Shown in pieces: positions 54,346 to 62,714 of a stretch of 64,000 nucleotides of DNA. The translations under genes were made by a program, and so were the position numbers. Source of the DNA: Rhodoferax bucti. GTDB lineage: Bacteria > Pseudomonadota > Gammaproteobacteria > Burkholderiales > Burkholderiaceae_C. How positions within the stretch are numbered: the stretch's first letter is position 1; every line of letters begins with the position of its first letter. Below the pieces are notes generated by a model. That model was not told the DNA's origin. It saw nothing but the letters and a program-made list of their open reading frames with translations, and ran no database searches. The stretch covers positions 558,001 through 622,000 of the forward strand of contig NZ_VAHD01000002.1 of the NCBI RefSeq assembly GCF_005876985.1. Direction: 5' to 3'.

Positions 54346-55560
54346 ATGGACCTTTCCGGTAAGCATATTGTTCTGGGTTTGACAGGCGGCATCGCCTGCT
54401 ACAAGGCGGCCGAGCTCTGCAGGGCGCTCATCAAGCAAGGAGCCACGGTGCAGGTGGTCATGACGGAGGCGGCGGCACAGTTCATCACGCCCGTGACCAT
54501 GCAGGCCTTGAGTAATCGCACGGTGTATGACTCGCAATGGGATGCGCGTGAGCGCAACAACATGCCGCACATAAATCTGAGCCGGGAGGCGGATGCGATT
54601 TTGATTGCCCCCTGCAGCGCCGACTTCATGGCCAAGTTGCTGCACGGGCGTGCCGACGACTTGCTCAGCCTGATGTGCTTGGCGCGCCCCATCGATACCG
54701 TGCCGCTGTTGATTGCACCTGCCATGAACCGCGAGATGTGGGCTCACCCCGCGACCCAGCGCAATCTGGCGCAATTGCGCGCGGATGGCACCCATGTGCT
54801 GGGCGTAGGCAATGGGGACCAAGCCTGTGGCGAGACCGGCGACGGGCGCATGCTGGAGCCCGAGGAATTGCTGCACGAAGTCATCGCATTTTTCCAGCCC
54901 AAGCTGTTGGCCGGGCAGAAGGTCGTGGTGACTGCGGGCCCTACGTTTGAAGCCATAGATCCTGTGCGCGGCATCACCAACCTCTCTAGCGGAAAGATGG
55001 GCTTCGCGATTGCGCGGGCCGCGCAGGAGGCGGGCGCCGAGGTGACCCTGATTGCCGGGCCGGTGTCTTTGCCCACGCCTCGCGGTGTGGCCCGTGTGGA
55101 CGTGAAATCAGCATTAAATATGCATGTAGCGGCCGTGGATTTTGCGCGAGCAGCTACTGTTTTTATAGCAACTGCGGCAGTGGCCGACTGGCGCCCGGCA
55201 ACGGCGGCAGATCAAAAACTCAAAAAGGATGGTAGCGGCGCGACTCCGCGGCTGGAGTTCGTGGAGAACCCGGACATCCTGGCAGAGGTGGCGTCCAGTC
55301 CGCGTGCGGCGGACGGGCGCTTGTATTGCGTGGGTTTCGCGGCCGAGAGTCATGACCTGTTGGCCCACGCTACGGCCAAGCGGCTGCGTAAAAAAGTGCC
55401 CCTGCTGGTGGGTAACATCGGGCCCGCGACTTTTGGGCAAGACGACAATGCCCTACTGCTGGTGGACGCCCAAGGCGCCACCGAACTCCCCCGCAATACC
55501 AAGCTTCAACTCGCGCGCCAATTGGTGGCCGAGATCGCCAAGCGCTTGCATTCCCATTGA
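54346..55560 (+). CDS. coaBC: Bifunctional phosphopantothenoylcysteine decarboxylase/phosphopantothenate-cysteine ligase
   Basis: A 404-residue CoA-biosynthesis enzyme. The CoaC flavodecarboxylase part shows [34 protein letters not shown] (active His) and APAMNREMW. The CoaB part shows [25 protein letters not shown] and FAAESHD. The start ATG at 54346 ([10 protein letters not shown]) is chosen because the upstream extension is unrelated. Residues 260-274 come from a 48-bp dispersed repeat. From memory, this stretch aligns without gaps with other CoaBC proteins, so the element seems to have replaced native sequence rather than lengthened the protein. Confidence 0.95.
   Translation: MDLSGKHIVLGLTGGIACYKAAELCRALIKQGATVQVVMTEAAAQFITPVTMQALSNRTVYDSQWDARERNNMPHINLSREADAILIAPCSADFMAKLLHGRADDLLSLMCLARPIDTVPLLIAPAMNREMWAHPATQRNLAQLRADGTHVLGVGNGDQACGETGDGRMLEPEELLHEVIAFFQPKLLAGQKVVVTAGPTFEAIDPVRGITNLSSGKMGFAIARAAQEAGAEVTLIAGPVSLPTPRGVARVDVKSALNMHVAAVDFARAATVFIATAAVADWRPATAADQKLKKDGSGATPRLEFVENPDILAEVASSPRAADGRLYCVGFAAESHDLLAHATAKRLRKKVPLLVGNIGPATFGQDDNALLLVDAQGATELPRNTKLQLARQLVAEIAKRLHSH
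55122..55169 (-). repeat. 48-bp dispersed element, copy 12 (inside coaBC)
   Basis: On the minus strand it reads GCTATAAAAACAGTAGCT, GCTCGCGCAAAATCCA, then CGGCCGCTACATGC. Antisense to coaBC, it codes [16 protein letters not shown], next to the conserved AAVADW. Confidence 0.85.
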
Positions 55561-55569
55561 AAGAATTCC

Positions 55570-56016
55570 ATGAAAATCGACGTCAAGATAATTGATCCCC
55601 GCCTGACCAACAATCTGCCCACCTACGCCACACCGGGCAGCGCCGGGCTGGACTTGCGCGCTTGCCTGGATACGCCGCTCACCCTGGCGCCCAATGCGTG
55701 GCAACTGGTGCCCACTGGCATGGCGATCTACCTCGAAGACCCGGCCTATGCAGCCTTGATCCTGCCGCGCTCCGGTTTAGGGCACAAACATGGGATCGTG
55801 TTGGGTAATCTGGTGGGCTTGATTGACAGCGATTACCAAGGGCAGCTCATGGTGAGCGCGTGGAACCGCAGTGAAGTTCCGTTTACGATCGAACCTATGG
55901 AGCGGATTGCCCAGCTGGTGATCGTTCCCGTGGTCCAAGCCCAATTCAATATTGTCACCGAGTTCCCCGCGTCACAACGCGGGGAGGGGGGCTATGGCTC
56001 TACCGGAAAAGCTTGA
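55570..56016 (+). CDS. dut: dUTP diphosphatase
   Basis: A 148-residue trimeric dUTPase hydrolysing dUTP to dUMP and pyrophosphate. The five motifs are in order: [11 protein letters not shown] (1), [10 protein letters not shown] (2), [11 protein letters not shown] (3), [10 protein letters not shown] (4) and a C-terminal [10 protein letters not shown] (5). It starts nine bases behind coaBC, the usual neighbour (dfp-dut). Confidence 0.98.
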   Translation: MKIDVKIIDPRLTNNLPTYATPGSAGLDLRACLDTPLTLAPNAWQLVPTGMAIYLEDPAYAALILPRSGLGHKHGIVLGNLVGLIDSDYQGQLMVSAWNRSEVPFTIEPMERIAQLVIVPVVQAQFNIVTEFPASQRGEGGYGSTGKA

Positions 56017-56021
56017 TCAGC

Positions 56022-56555
56022 TCAGTGCAGGTGTTCGTTTCCGGGCCCTTGCTCGTGCAGGGGCTGGATGCGGAAAAAACCGGTACCCAAGGTGCCTGCG
56101 CCAATTTCTTCCTCGGTCGCTTCGCGCACGGACTCCACCTTCATCTGAATGCGGATGGCAATGCCTGCCAGTGGGTGGTTGCCATCCAGCACGACGTGCT
56201 CGGGGTAAATGTCGGTGATGGCGTAGAGCGCATCTTTGGGCGCATCCGGGTTGCAGCCTTCGGGCAAGGCATAGCCCTCCATGGTCAAGCCTTCCTGGAG
56301 CTCGGCAGGAAACAGGGTACGCGGCTCCAAAAAGATCAGCTGGTCATTGAAGTCGCCAAAAGCTTGATCCGGCTCGATCTGCAGTTGCACTTTGTCTCCG
56401 GCAGCGTGGCCTTGCAATGCCGCTTCAATCGAAGGCAGCAAATCGCTACCGCCCAGCAAAAACTCGACCGGCTCGTCCAAAACGTCCAGTTCTTCGCCCA
56501 AAGTGTCTTTCAGCGTCCAGGTCAGGGCAACGACGCATTGTGTGGTGATTTCCAT
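56022..56555 (-). CDS. FKBP-type peptidyl-prolyl isomerase (SlyD-like)
   Basis: A 177-residue FKBP of the SlyD/FkpB-like type with an insert-in-flap domain. LTWTLKDTLGEELDVLDEP, FLLGGSDLLPSIEAALQGHAAGD and PDQAFGDFNDQL are seen, followed by VVLDGNHPLAGIAIRIQMKV. It lacks the long His/Cys-rich metal-binding tail of E. coli SlyD. The ATG at 56555 is chosen because MEITTQCVV starts the domain. It is convergent with dut and divergent from roxA, 16 bases apart. Confidence 0.9.
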   Translation of the reverse strand: MEITTQCVVALTWTLKDTLGEELDVLDEPVEFLLGGSDLLPSIEAALQGHAAGDKVQLQIEPDQAFGDFNDQLIFLEPRTLFPAELQEGLTMEGYALPEGCNPDAPKDALYAITDIYPEHVVLDGNHPLAGIAIRIQMKVESVREATEEEIGAGTLGTGFFRIQPLHEQGPGNEHLH

Positions 56556-56571
56556 AGGGCAGAATTGTCCC

Positions 56572-57702
56572 ATGAACATTGAAACTCCCCTCCAGCTGCT
56601 GGGCGGCATCAGCCCGGAAACCTTCATGCAACGCTATTGGCACAAAAAGCCTTTGGTGATCCGGCAGGCCATCCCCGGCTTTGCGCCCCTGTTGGAGCGT
56701 ATTGAGTTGCTGGAGTTGGCAGCGCAGGAGGAAGTGGAGTCGCGTCTGGTAGTGCAAGACGTGTCGGGCAAAGCCGCAGGATGGAAGCTCAAGCACGGGC
56801 CCTTTGCTCGCAAGAGTCTGCCTCCTTTCAAGCAAGCCGGTTGGACCTTGTTGGTGCAGGGGGTGGACACGCATGATGAACGGGTACACAGCCTGATCAA
56901 CCAATTCCGTTTCGTGCCGGATGCGCGTTTGGATGATTTGATGATCAGTTACGCCACCGACCAAGGCGGTGTCGGCCCCCACTTTGACAGCTACGACGTA
57001 TTTTTGCTGCAGGCGCATGGCCGGCGCCGTTGGCGTATCGGGCGCCAGAAGGACTTGTCTTTGCAGCCGGACGTGCCGCTCAAAATTCTGTCGAACTTTG
57101 AGCCGGAAGAAGAGTTTGTGTTGGAGCCCGGGGACATGTTGTACCTCCCGCCCAAGTACGCCCATGACGGCATTGCTGAGGGGGAATGCATGACCTATTC
57201 GATCGGTTTTCGCTCCCCGTCACAGTCGGAGCTCGCGCAGGAAGTGTTGCAGCGCTTGGCGGAAAACGCTGCAGACGATCTTCCGAGCACGCTGTACACC
57301 GACCCCAAGCAGCCTGCGGTGGATGCCCATGCGGCGCTGCCGGATGCCATGGTGGAATTTGCACAAGCTGCCTTGCAGGCTGCACTCAAAGACCCCAAAG
57401 CGGTGGCGCGCGCCTTGGGCGAATACCTGAGTGAACCCAAAGCCAACGTCTGGTTTGACGGTGAGGGGCAGGATGTGGAAGGTGCCATTCGTTTGGACCG
57501 CCGCACTCGCATGCTCTATGACGCACACCATGTGTTTATCAACGGTGAGAGTTTCAACGCTGCGGGGCGGGATGCACAGCTGATCAAGCGGCTTGCAGAT
57601 CAACGATACCTCGATGCCAAAGAAGTGCAGCGCCTGAGCGAGGGAGCCTTGGAGCTAGTGCAGGACTGGTGCGATGCCGGGTGGTTGCATGTCGACCAAT
57701 GA
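56572..57702 (+). CDS. roxA: Ribosomal protein uL16 3-hydroxylase (JmjC/cupin, RoxA/YcfD-like)
   Basis: A 376-residue 2-oxoglutarate/Fe(II) oxygenase. RYWHKKPLVIRQAIPGF is the family start. The iron ligands lie in GPHFDSYDVFLLQAHG (His-x-Asp) and YLPPKYAHDGIAEG (His). A winged-helix dimerisation tail follows. It would hydroxylate an arginine of ribosomal protein L16. The stop overlaps the next gene start by 14 bases. Confidence 0.9.
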   Translation: MNIETPLQLLGGISPETFMQRYWHKKPLVIRQAIPGFAPLLERIELLELAAQEEVESRLVVQDVSGKAAGWKLKHGPFARKSLPPFKQAGWTLLVQGVDTHDERVHSLINQFRFVPDARLDDLMISYATDQGGVGPHFDSYDVFLLQAHGRRRWRIGRQKDLSLQPDVPLKILSNFEPEEEFVLEPGDMLYLPPKYAHDGIAEGECMTYSIGFRSPSQSELAQEVLQRLAENAADDLPSTLYTDPKQPAVDAHAALPDAMVEFAQAALQAALKDPKAVARALGEYLSEPKANVWFDGEGQDVEGAIRLDRRTRMLYDAHHVFINGESFNAAGRDAQLIKRLADQRYLDAKEVQRLSEGALELVQDWCDAGWLHVDQ

Positions 57703-58189
57703 GCCGGTCTCGTTGGTTGCCGGCGGATTCGCGGGCCTCGGCGAGTTTGCCCAGCACGTGCGGGACATGATTCAGGTGGCGGCACAACAGCAGTGGCCGC
57801 GCATGGTGTGGAGCGATGTGAATTTTGAAGATTGGCCTCTGCGCGAGAAAGCCGTGGTCTACGCACTGAATGCATGGGCGGGTCCAGGGCGCCAGCTCAT
57901 CATGCTTGCGAAGCGATACAACCAGGTGCCGCTGTTGCATCCGCGTTTTGCCCAATGGCGGGGCACGTGGAGTCACTTGGTGGACTGCCGTGTCGTCAAG
58001 CATCTCGACGATAGCGAAATTCCGAGCGCGATGTTGGGGCCGGAGTGGTTCATCCATCGGCGGGATATGGCGCGTTCGGTGGGTATTTGTAGTCAAGAGG
58101 TGCGCAGCCGCATCGAATTGACTGAATTATTAGAGGAGTGCCGGCGGCAGAGTTCACCGGGGTTTCCCGCCACCACATTGGGCTTGTAG
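57689..58189 (+). CDS. Conserved hypothetical protein downstream of roxA
   Basis: A 166-residue soluble protein (MSTNEPVSLVAGGFAGLGEF). It contains WSDVNFEDWPLREKAVVYAL, then RQLIMLAKRYNQVPLLHPRFAQWRGTW and DCRVVKHLDDSEIPSAMLGP. It resembles a conserved betaproteobacterial family that I associate with the DUF7931 type, but that name is uncertain. The start overlaps the roxA end, so the two are translated together. No catalytic motif is evident. Confidence 0.7.
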   Translation: MSTNEPVSLVAGGFAGLGEFAQHVRDMIQVAAQQQWPRMVWSDVNFEDWPLREKAVVYALNAWAGPGRQLIMLAKRYNQVPLLHPRFAQWRGTWSHLVDCRVVKHLDDSEIPSAMLGPEWFIHRRDMARSVGICSQEVRSRIELTELLEECRRQSSPGFPATTLGL

Positions 58190-58231
58190 TGCCTCAAGAG
58201 GGTTTACCCGCATGCACTGTTTTGGGTCTTG

Positions 58232-58237
58232 TATAAT
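58232..58237 (+). promoter_or_regulatory. Candidate -10 box of the small lipoprotein gene
   Basis: A perfect TATAAT about 108 bases upstream of the ATG at 58345. No good -35 hexamer is placed at 17 bp, so the call rests on the -10 alone and on the absence of another promoter-like match in this 155-base gap. Confidence 0.5.
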
Positions 58238-58299
58238 TTCAAGCTCTGGTGGAAAGAGACCGAATGCTTTTCGTCAGGGCTGGGTGGCTTGCTGCTCAG

Positions 58300-58317
58300 A
58301 CAATTTCCGGAAATTGT
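58300..58317. promoter_or_regulatory. 18-bp perfect palindrome in the lipoprotein leader
   Basis: ACAATTTCCGGAAATTGT lies between the candidate promoter and the ATG of the small lipoprotein gene. With no loop it is better suited to a dimeric DNA-binding protein than to an RNA hairpin. Confidence 0.6.
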
Positions 58318-58344
58318 TTCGTTAACTCACTAAAGTCTTTAAAA

Positions 58345-58542
58345 ATGAACAAGTCTCTCGTTTTGGCAGCTTTGATCGCTGCTGCTGCTTTGGCTGCTTG
58401 CGGTAAAAAAGAAGAAGCTCCTGCTGCTCCCGCTCCAGCTGTTGAAGCTCCTGCTGCTCCCGCTGCTGCTGCTTCCGCTCCTGCTGCCGAAGCTCCTGCT
58501 GCTGCTCCCGCAGCTGCAGCTTCCGAGCCAGCTAAGCAGTAA
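58345..58542 (+). CDS. Small Ala/Pro-rich lipoprotein
   Basis: A 65-residue predicted lipoprotein: a short signal with lipobox LAAC (Cys19), then GKKEEAPAAPAP and an Ala/Pro/Glu repeat region to the end. After processing about 47 residues remain, like a flexible periplasmic tether. It has its own long leader (candidate TATAAT, 18-bp palindrome) and a strong terminator, suggesting a well-expressed single gene. Function unknown. Confidence 0.8.
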   Translation: MNKSLVLAALIAAAALAACGKKEEAPAAPAPAVEAPAAPAAAASAPAAEAPAAAPAAAASEPAKQ

Positions 58543-58556
58543 TCTGCTTGCAGCCG

Positions 58557-58585
58557 AAAAAAACCACCGAAAGGTGGTTTTTTTT
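58557..58585. terminator. Bidirectional intrinsic terminator
   Basis: Stem AAACCACC/GGTGGTTT (58561-58568 with 58573-58580), GAAA loop, A-run before and T-run after. It serves the small lipoprotein gene on the plus strand and bamC (stop at 58623) on the minus strand. Confidence 0.9.
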
Positions 58586-58622
58586 CGTCCCTGCATCCCC
58601 CGAAGGGAATGCAAAAAGAGCC

Positions 58623-59705
58623 TTACTTGATGTCGTCTGCAATGACTTTCACGATCCGCTGCGCGGTGGCAGAGGACTCGGGGTTGCCATCCGTATCCAG
58701 CACGCTCACCGTAGATTTTTCGCCCTCACTGCGCACAGAGATGCGGTACTTGGTGGCTTCGTTGGCCTTCTTGGAGCCGCTGAACAGCTTGCTGAAGAAA
58801 CCGGGTTCCGAGTTTTCGGAGGTCAGGTTCTGGTAGCGCACAAAGTAGATACCCTGCTTGCGATCCCGGTCTTCCACAGTGAAGCCGGTGCGGTCCAAGG
58901 CCAAGCCAGTACGGCGCCATGCGCGGTCAAAACCTTCTTCGAGTTGCACCACGGGTTGGCCATTGACGTTGCCAACGACGGCCACTTGTTTGGGCGCACT
59001 GTTGGCCACCAGAGCTTTGGATTGCTCCTGTGAGATGCCCAGCTTGACCATTAAGCGGCGCAAAAACTCGGCTTCCAGCTCCGGGTCCGCAGCGCGGGGT
59101 TGCCACACGGTTTCGTTGGTCCGGTCGGCGGTGTACACCTCGACCATGCCACGGTGGCTGATGAAGATTTCCGTGTTGCCATTGGCGTCCCGCTCCAAGC
59201 GGGTGCGGAACTTGTCACGCTCGGGGGTAGAGTAGAAAGAGTCCAGCAGTTTGCCGAGTGAGGCACGCAGAAAGTCTTGCGGAATCTTGGCGCGGTTCTC
59301 TGCCCAGTCGGTTTCCATGATGCCGAGCTTGTCCTGGTCCATGGCCAGCAAAAAGCCGTTTTCTTGCCAGAAGTCTTTGACAGGCTCCCACAGCTTTTCG
59401 GCGGGGCGGTTGACGACCAGCCAGCGCTGGTTGCCGGCCCGCTCAATGCGCACATCGCCCACCGATGTGGCCGCAATCGCGGTTTTGGAGGTCTCTACTT
59501 GCCCTGCTTTGGAGGCATTGGCCGATACGGCCCCACCCACTACGGTGTAGCGGGTGTCTTTGGACAGTTGGGTCAGATCGGGCGGAATGTCCAGCGTTGG
59601 AGCCTTGGCTGCAGAGCGGTAATCCACTTTGTCAGTTTCGAGGGCGGAACATGCCCCCAGGGCAAGGGTCGTGCCGATCAAAATAACTTTGGAAATGGAA
59701 TTCAC
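58623..59705 (-). CDS. bamC: Outer membrane assembly lipoprotein BamC
   Basis: A 360-residue lipoprotein with lipobox LGAC (Cys19) followed by the BamC unstructured N-terminal segment (VDYRSAAKAPTLDIPPDLTQL) that binds BamD, then two helix-grip domains (about 85-200 and 240-350; RPAEKLWEPVKDFWQENGF and EGFDRAWRRTGLALDR). It belongs to the beta-barrel assembly machinery. The start is 25 bases behind dapA, the classical dapA-bamC pair. Confidence 0.93.
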   Translation of the reverse strand: MNSISKVILIGTTLALGACSALETDKVDYRSAAKAPTLDIPPDLTQLSKDTRYTVVGGAVSANASKAGQVETSKTAIAATSVGDVRIERAGNQRWLVVNRPAEKLWEPVKDFWQENGFLLAMDQDKLGIMETDWAENRAKIPQDFLRASLGKLLDSFYSTPERDKFRTRLERDANGNTEIFISHRGMVEVYTADRTNETVWQPRAADPELEAEFLRRLMVKLGISQEQSKALVANSAPKQVAVVGNVNGQPVVQLEEGFDRAWRRTGLALDRTGFTVEDRDRKQGIYFVRYQNLTSENSEPGFFSKLFSGSKKANEATKYRISVRSEGEKSTVSVLDTDGNPESSATAQRIVKVIADDIK

Positions 59706-59730
59706 AGAGATCCTTAAAAAGGTCGTGCGC

Positions 59731-60627
59731 TCAAATCAGTCCGGCGGACTGCAGGGCGCGCTCAACTACCGGTTGGTTGGCCTCAGTCAAGGGAGTCAGG
59801 GGCAAGCGCAATGCGGGCTTGCTGAGCCCCATGCGCGATACGGCCCACTTCACCGGAATCGGGTTTGATTCAATAAATAGAGCCTTGTGCACAGGCAAAA
59901 GTTTCAATTGAATTTCCATGGCGCGTGCCACATTGCCAGCAATCGCGGCCATGCAAAGCTCGTGCATGAGGCGAGGTGCCACGTTGGCCGTGACGCTCAC
60001 GTTGCCATGGCCACCGCACAGCATCAAAGCCACAGCAGTTGGATCATCGCCGCTGTAAATGGAAAATTCCTTGGGCGCATCCTTGATCAGCCATTGCGCA
60101 CGCTCAATATTGCCAGTGGCTTCCTTGATGCCGACGATGCCGGGCACTTGGGTCAGGCGCAATACCGTGTCGTGCGCCATATCGGCCACGGAGCGTCCGG
60201 GCACGTTGTACAGCACGATAGGCAGGTCGCCAGTGGCCTCTGCAATAGCTTTGAAGTGCTGGAACTGGCCCTCTTGGGTCGGCTTGTTGTAGTAAGGCAC
60301 GACTTGCAGTTGGCAGTCGGCACCTACTTGCTTGGCGAACTTGGCCAAGGCGATCGCCTCGCGGGTGGAGTTGCCTCCGCAACCGGCCATGATTGGCACA
60401 CGGCCAGCGGATTGCTCCACCGACACGCGAATGATTTCGCAATGCTCTTCCACGCTGACGGTGGGGGACTCACCGGTGGTACCCACCACGCCGATGCAAT
60501 CGGTGCCCTCGGCGATGTGCCAATCGATCAGCTTGCGAAGGGCGGGGTAATCGACGGAGCCGTCGTCAAGCATCGGAGTGATGAGGGCTACGATGCTGCC
60601 CCGGATTGGACCTGTAGAAGCGTTCAT
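59731..60627 (-). CDS. dapA: 4-hydroxy-tetrahydrodipicolinate synthase
   Basis: A 298-residue class-I aldolase joining pyruvate and aspartate semialdehyde in lysine and diaminopimelate synthesis. GTTGESPTV, the catalytic Tyr in [12 protein letters not shown] and the Schiff-base Lys in VGIKEATGN are present. The ATG at 60627 ([15 protein letters not shown]) is chosen over an in-frame codon eight residues upstream. First gene of the dapA-bamC operon. Confidence 0.97.
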   Translation of the reverse strand: MNASTGPIRGSIVALITPMLDDGSVDYPALRKLIDWHIAEGTDCIGVVGTTGESPTVSVEEHCEIIRVSVEQSAGRVPIMAGCGGNSTREAIALAKFAKQVGADCQLQVVPYYNKPTQEGQFQHFKAIAEATGDLPIVLYNVPGRSVADMAHDTVLRLTQVPGIVGIKEATGNIERAQWLIKDAPKEFSIYSGDDPTAVALMLCGGHGNVSVTANVAPRLMHELCMAAIAGNVARAMEIQLKLLPVHKALFIESNPIPVKWAVSRMGLSKPALRLPLTPLTEANQPVVERALQSAGLI

Positions 60628-60660
60628 GGCTAGTGTTGAATCAGTAAACAAACATTTTAA

Positions 60661-61248
60661 CTAGAGTGCATAACGCGTCGGAACGCCTTTGTGTGCACCG
60701 GGGGTAAAGATTTTGGTGGCAACTACGCGCTGCACGAAGCGCTCTGGCGGCGCCAAAAACCCGTTTTCATAGGCCACGATGTGCATATCGCCGCCCAAGC
60801 GCAGCAGCTCGCCGGCTTGCAGCAAGAAGTCGGGCCGGGCCGGGCGGCCTACAGTTTCGTTGCCGGCCGCAAAGGTTTCGTACAGTAATACTCCGCCGGG
60901 GGCGATGCTGTCCAGCAGGGTTGCCATGAGTGGCCGCCACAAATAATTGGTAACCACCACCGCCCCAAATTGCTCAGGCCGGCCGGTACCGGGGTCTACC
61001 AGGGGCCAAGGGGCGTTTTCTATGTCCGCCTGCACCAGCCGTGCTGCTGGCACCTGGCTCTGTGCGGTACCAATATCAATATCCACCCCCGTTACCTGGC
61101 AACCGCGCGCTGCAAACCAGTCGAGGTGGCGGCCACTGCCGCAGGCTACATCCAGCACCGAGGTGCCTTGCTGCACAAGGTGGCTCCATTGCTGTATCCA
61201 GGCAGATGGTGCAGACAGCGCGCTGTGCGCCGTCAAAAGCAGGCCCAT
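60661..61248 (-). CDS. Class I SAM-dependent methyltransferase
   Basis: A 195-residue methyltransferase. Motif I is VLDVACGSGRHLDWFAARG, with the acidic motif II Asp in VTGVDID; VVVTNYLWRPL and GGVLLYETFAAGNE follow. This resembles tellurite-resistance TehB-like and other small-molecule methyltransferases. The start (61248) overlaps the end of the 44-aa ORF upstream. It is the third gene of an MFS, small peptide, methyltransferase operon. Substrate unknown. Confidence 0.85.
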   Translation of the reverse strand: MGLLLTAHSALSAPSAWIQQWSHLVQQGTSVLDVACGSGRHLDWFAARGCQVTGVDIDIGTAQSQVPAARLVQADIENAPWPLVDPGTGRPEQFGAVVVTNYLWRPLMATLLDSIAPGGVLLYETFAAGNETVGRPARPDFLLQAGELLRLGGDMHIVAYENGFLAPPERFVQRVVATKIFTPGAHKGVPTRYAL

Positions 61249-61367
61249 ACTTGATTGGCCACTTGCACCATGAAGTCGGGCTGCACATAGAGCGCAAATA
61301 CGCCGGTCAGCAGCAGGCAAGCGGCCAGCCCGATCGCTGTTTTTTTGAGCAGAGGCGCTGTTTTCAT
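61233..61367 (-). CDS. 44-aa single-pass membrane peptide
   Basis: It begins MKTAPLLKKTAIGLA, has one hydrophobic helix (AACLLLTGVFALYVQ) and ends VQVANQVWACF. The ATG overlaps the MFS stop as ATGA (61367-61364), and its end overlaps the methyltransferase start by 16 bases. The tight overlaps on both sides argue that it is a real gene. It is probably anchored in the inner membrane; the function is unknown. Confidence 0.75.
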   Translation of the reverse strand: MKTAPLLKKTAIGLAACLLLTGVFALYVQPDFMVQVANQVWACF

Positions 61368-62578
61368 GCCGCTTGCGGTGTGCGGGCAATCGGCGCCTCG
61401 CGCACCGGCAGGTTTACCAAGGCTGCGGCAACGCCCAGCGCGATGGCGATGTACCAGACGATGTCGTAGCTACCCGTGCGGTCATACAGGTAGCCCCCTA
61501 GCCATACGCCCATGAAAGAACCAATCTGGTGGCTGAAGAACACAAACCCGCCGAGCATGGACAAGTGCGCCACGCCAAATATCTGCGCAATGGTGGCGTT
61601 GGTCGGTGGCACGGTAGAGAGCCACAAAAAGCCCATAACCGCTGAGAACACATACACGCTGGCGGGTGTGAGCTGCACGATCAAAAACACACTGATGGCT
61701 ACTGCGCGCGAGAAATAGATAAAGGAGAGGATGTGCTTCTTGGGTATTTTTTGCCCCAGCACGCCGGCGGCGTAGGTGCCGAACACATTGAAAAGGCCAA
61801 TCAAAGCCAGCGCATAGCTGGCTACTTGGGGCGATAGCCCCTTGTCTTTCAGGTAACTCGGCATGTGCACCCCAATGAACACCACCTGAAAGCCGCACAC
61901 AAAATAACCCGCCATCAGTAACTGGAAGCTGGGGTACTTGAAGGCCTCGCGCAGTGCCTGGGCAATGCTTTGCTCCCGCACGGGGGGCGCATTGCCCGCG
62001 AAGCCGGGCTCTTTCAGGCCGCGAGCCAGAGGAATCATCAGCAGTGCGGCGACCGACAATACCAGCAAGGCCTCTTGCCAGCCGAAGTGGCTGATCAAAA
62101 AGCCTTCGGTAGGAACCATCAAAAACTGGCCGAACGAGCCCGCTGCTGCGGCCACGCCCATGGCCCAGGAGCGTTTTTCTGCGGGCACATTGCGTCCGAT
62201 CACGCCATAAATCACGGCGTAGGTGGTGCCGGCCTGCGCCATGCCGATCAGTATGCCCGTGGCGAGGGTGAACATCAGGGGCGAGGTCGTCAGTGCCATG
62301 CCGCACAGGCCTAGGGCATACAGCAGGGCGCCAATGATGATGACCCGGAAGGCCCCGAAGTGGTCGGCCGCCATGCCCGCAAATATCCCGCTCAAGCCCC
62401 AGGCCAGGTTCTGAATGGCGAGTGCAAAGGCAAAGGTTTCGCGCGTCCACCCTTGGGCTTGGGTGATCGGTTGCAGCCACAGGCCGAAGCCGTGGCGTAT
62501 GCCCATGGACAGCGTCACGATGGTGGCGCCGCACACCAGCACCTGGGACATGGAGAGGGTTTTGGGGGAAGAGCTCAT
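61364..62578 (-). CDS. MFS transporter
   Basis: A 404-residue, twelve-helix major facilitator (MGIRHGFGLWLQPITQAQGW in helix 1, FAGMAADHFGAFRVI as loop 2-3, QAGTTYAVIYGVIGRNVPAEKR). The form resembles the oxalate/formate antiporter and monocarboxylate-type MFS groups. The stop is coupled to the 44-aa gene. It is divergent from parE over a 136-bp spacer. Substrate unknown. Confidence 0.87.
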   Translation of the reverse strand: MSSSPKTLSMSQVLVCGATIVTLSMGIRHGFGLWLQPITQAQGWTRETFAFALAIQNLAWGLSGIFAGMAADHFGAFRVIIIGALLYALGLCGMALTTSPLMFTLATGILIGMAQAGTTYAVIYGVIGRNVPAEKRSWAMGVAAAAGSFGQFLMVPTEGFLISHFGWQEALLVLSVAALLMIPLARGLKEPGFAGNAPPVREQSIAQALREAFKYPSFQLLMAGYFVCGFQVVFIGVHMPSYLKDKGLSPQVASYALALIGLFNVFGTYAAGVLGQKIPKKHILSFIYFSRAVAISVFLIVQLTPASVYVFSAVMGFLWLSTVPPTNATIAQIFGVAHLSMLGGFVFFSHQIGSFMGVWLGGYLYDRTGSYDIVWYIAIALGVAAALVNLPVREAPIARTPQAA

Positions 62579-62665
62579 CCTGCAAATGTAGCCAGTTTCG
62601 GCGGATCGTTTGCTGCGGGCGGGACACAGAGCGCCCCTGTCTCGGGTCTAAGAATTGGTATTTGT

Positions 62666-62681
62666 ATGTATGCATATACAG
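62666..62681. promoter_or_regulatory. LexA-like box (one mismatch) between the MFS gene and parE
   Basis: ATGTATGCATATACAG fits CTGT-N8-ACAG except at the first base. It lies in the divergent spacer, 34 bases before the parE ATG and 88 bases from the MFS start. The call rests on similarity to the consensus only. Confidence 0.35.
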
Positions 62682-62714
62682 TGGATTGCCGCAGTTCCCC
62701 TACAATCCGCCGCT

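Noticed and set aside
58589-58610. Second hairpin near the bamC stop
   Set aside because: It has a good stem but no T-run on either strand; the neighbouring 58557-58585 structure is the convincing terminator.
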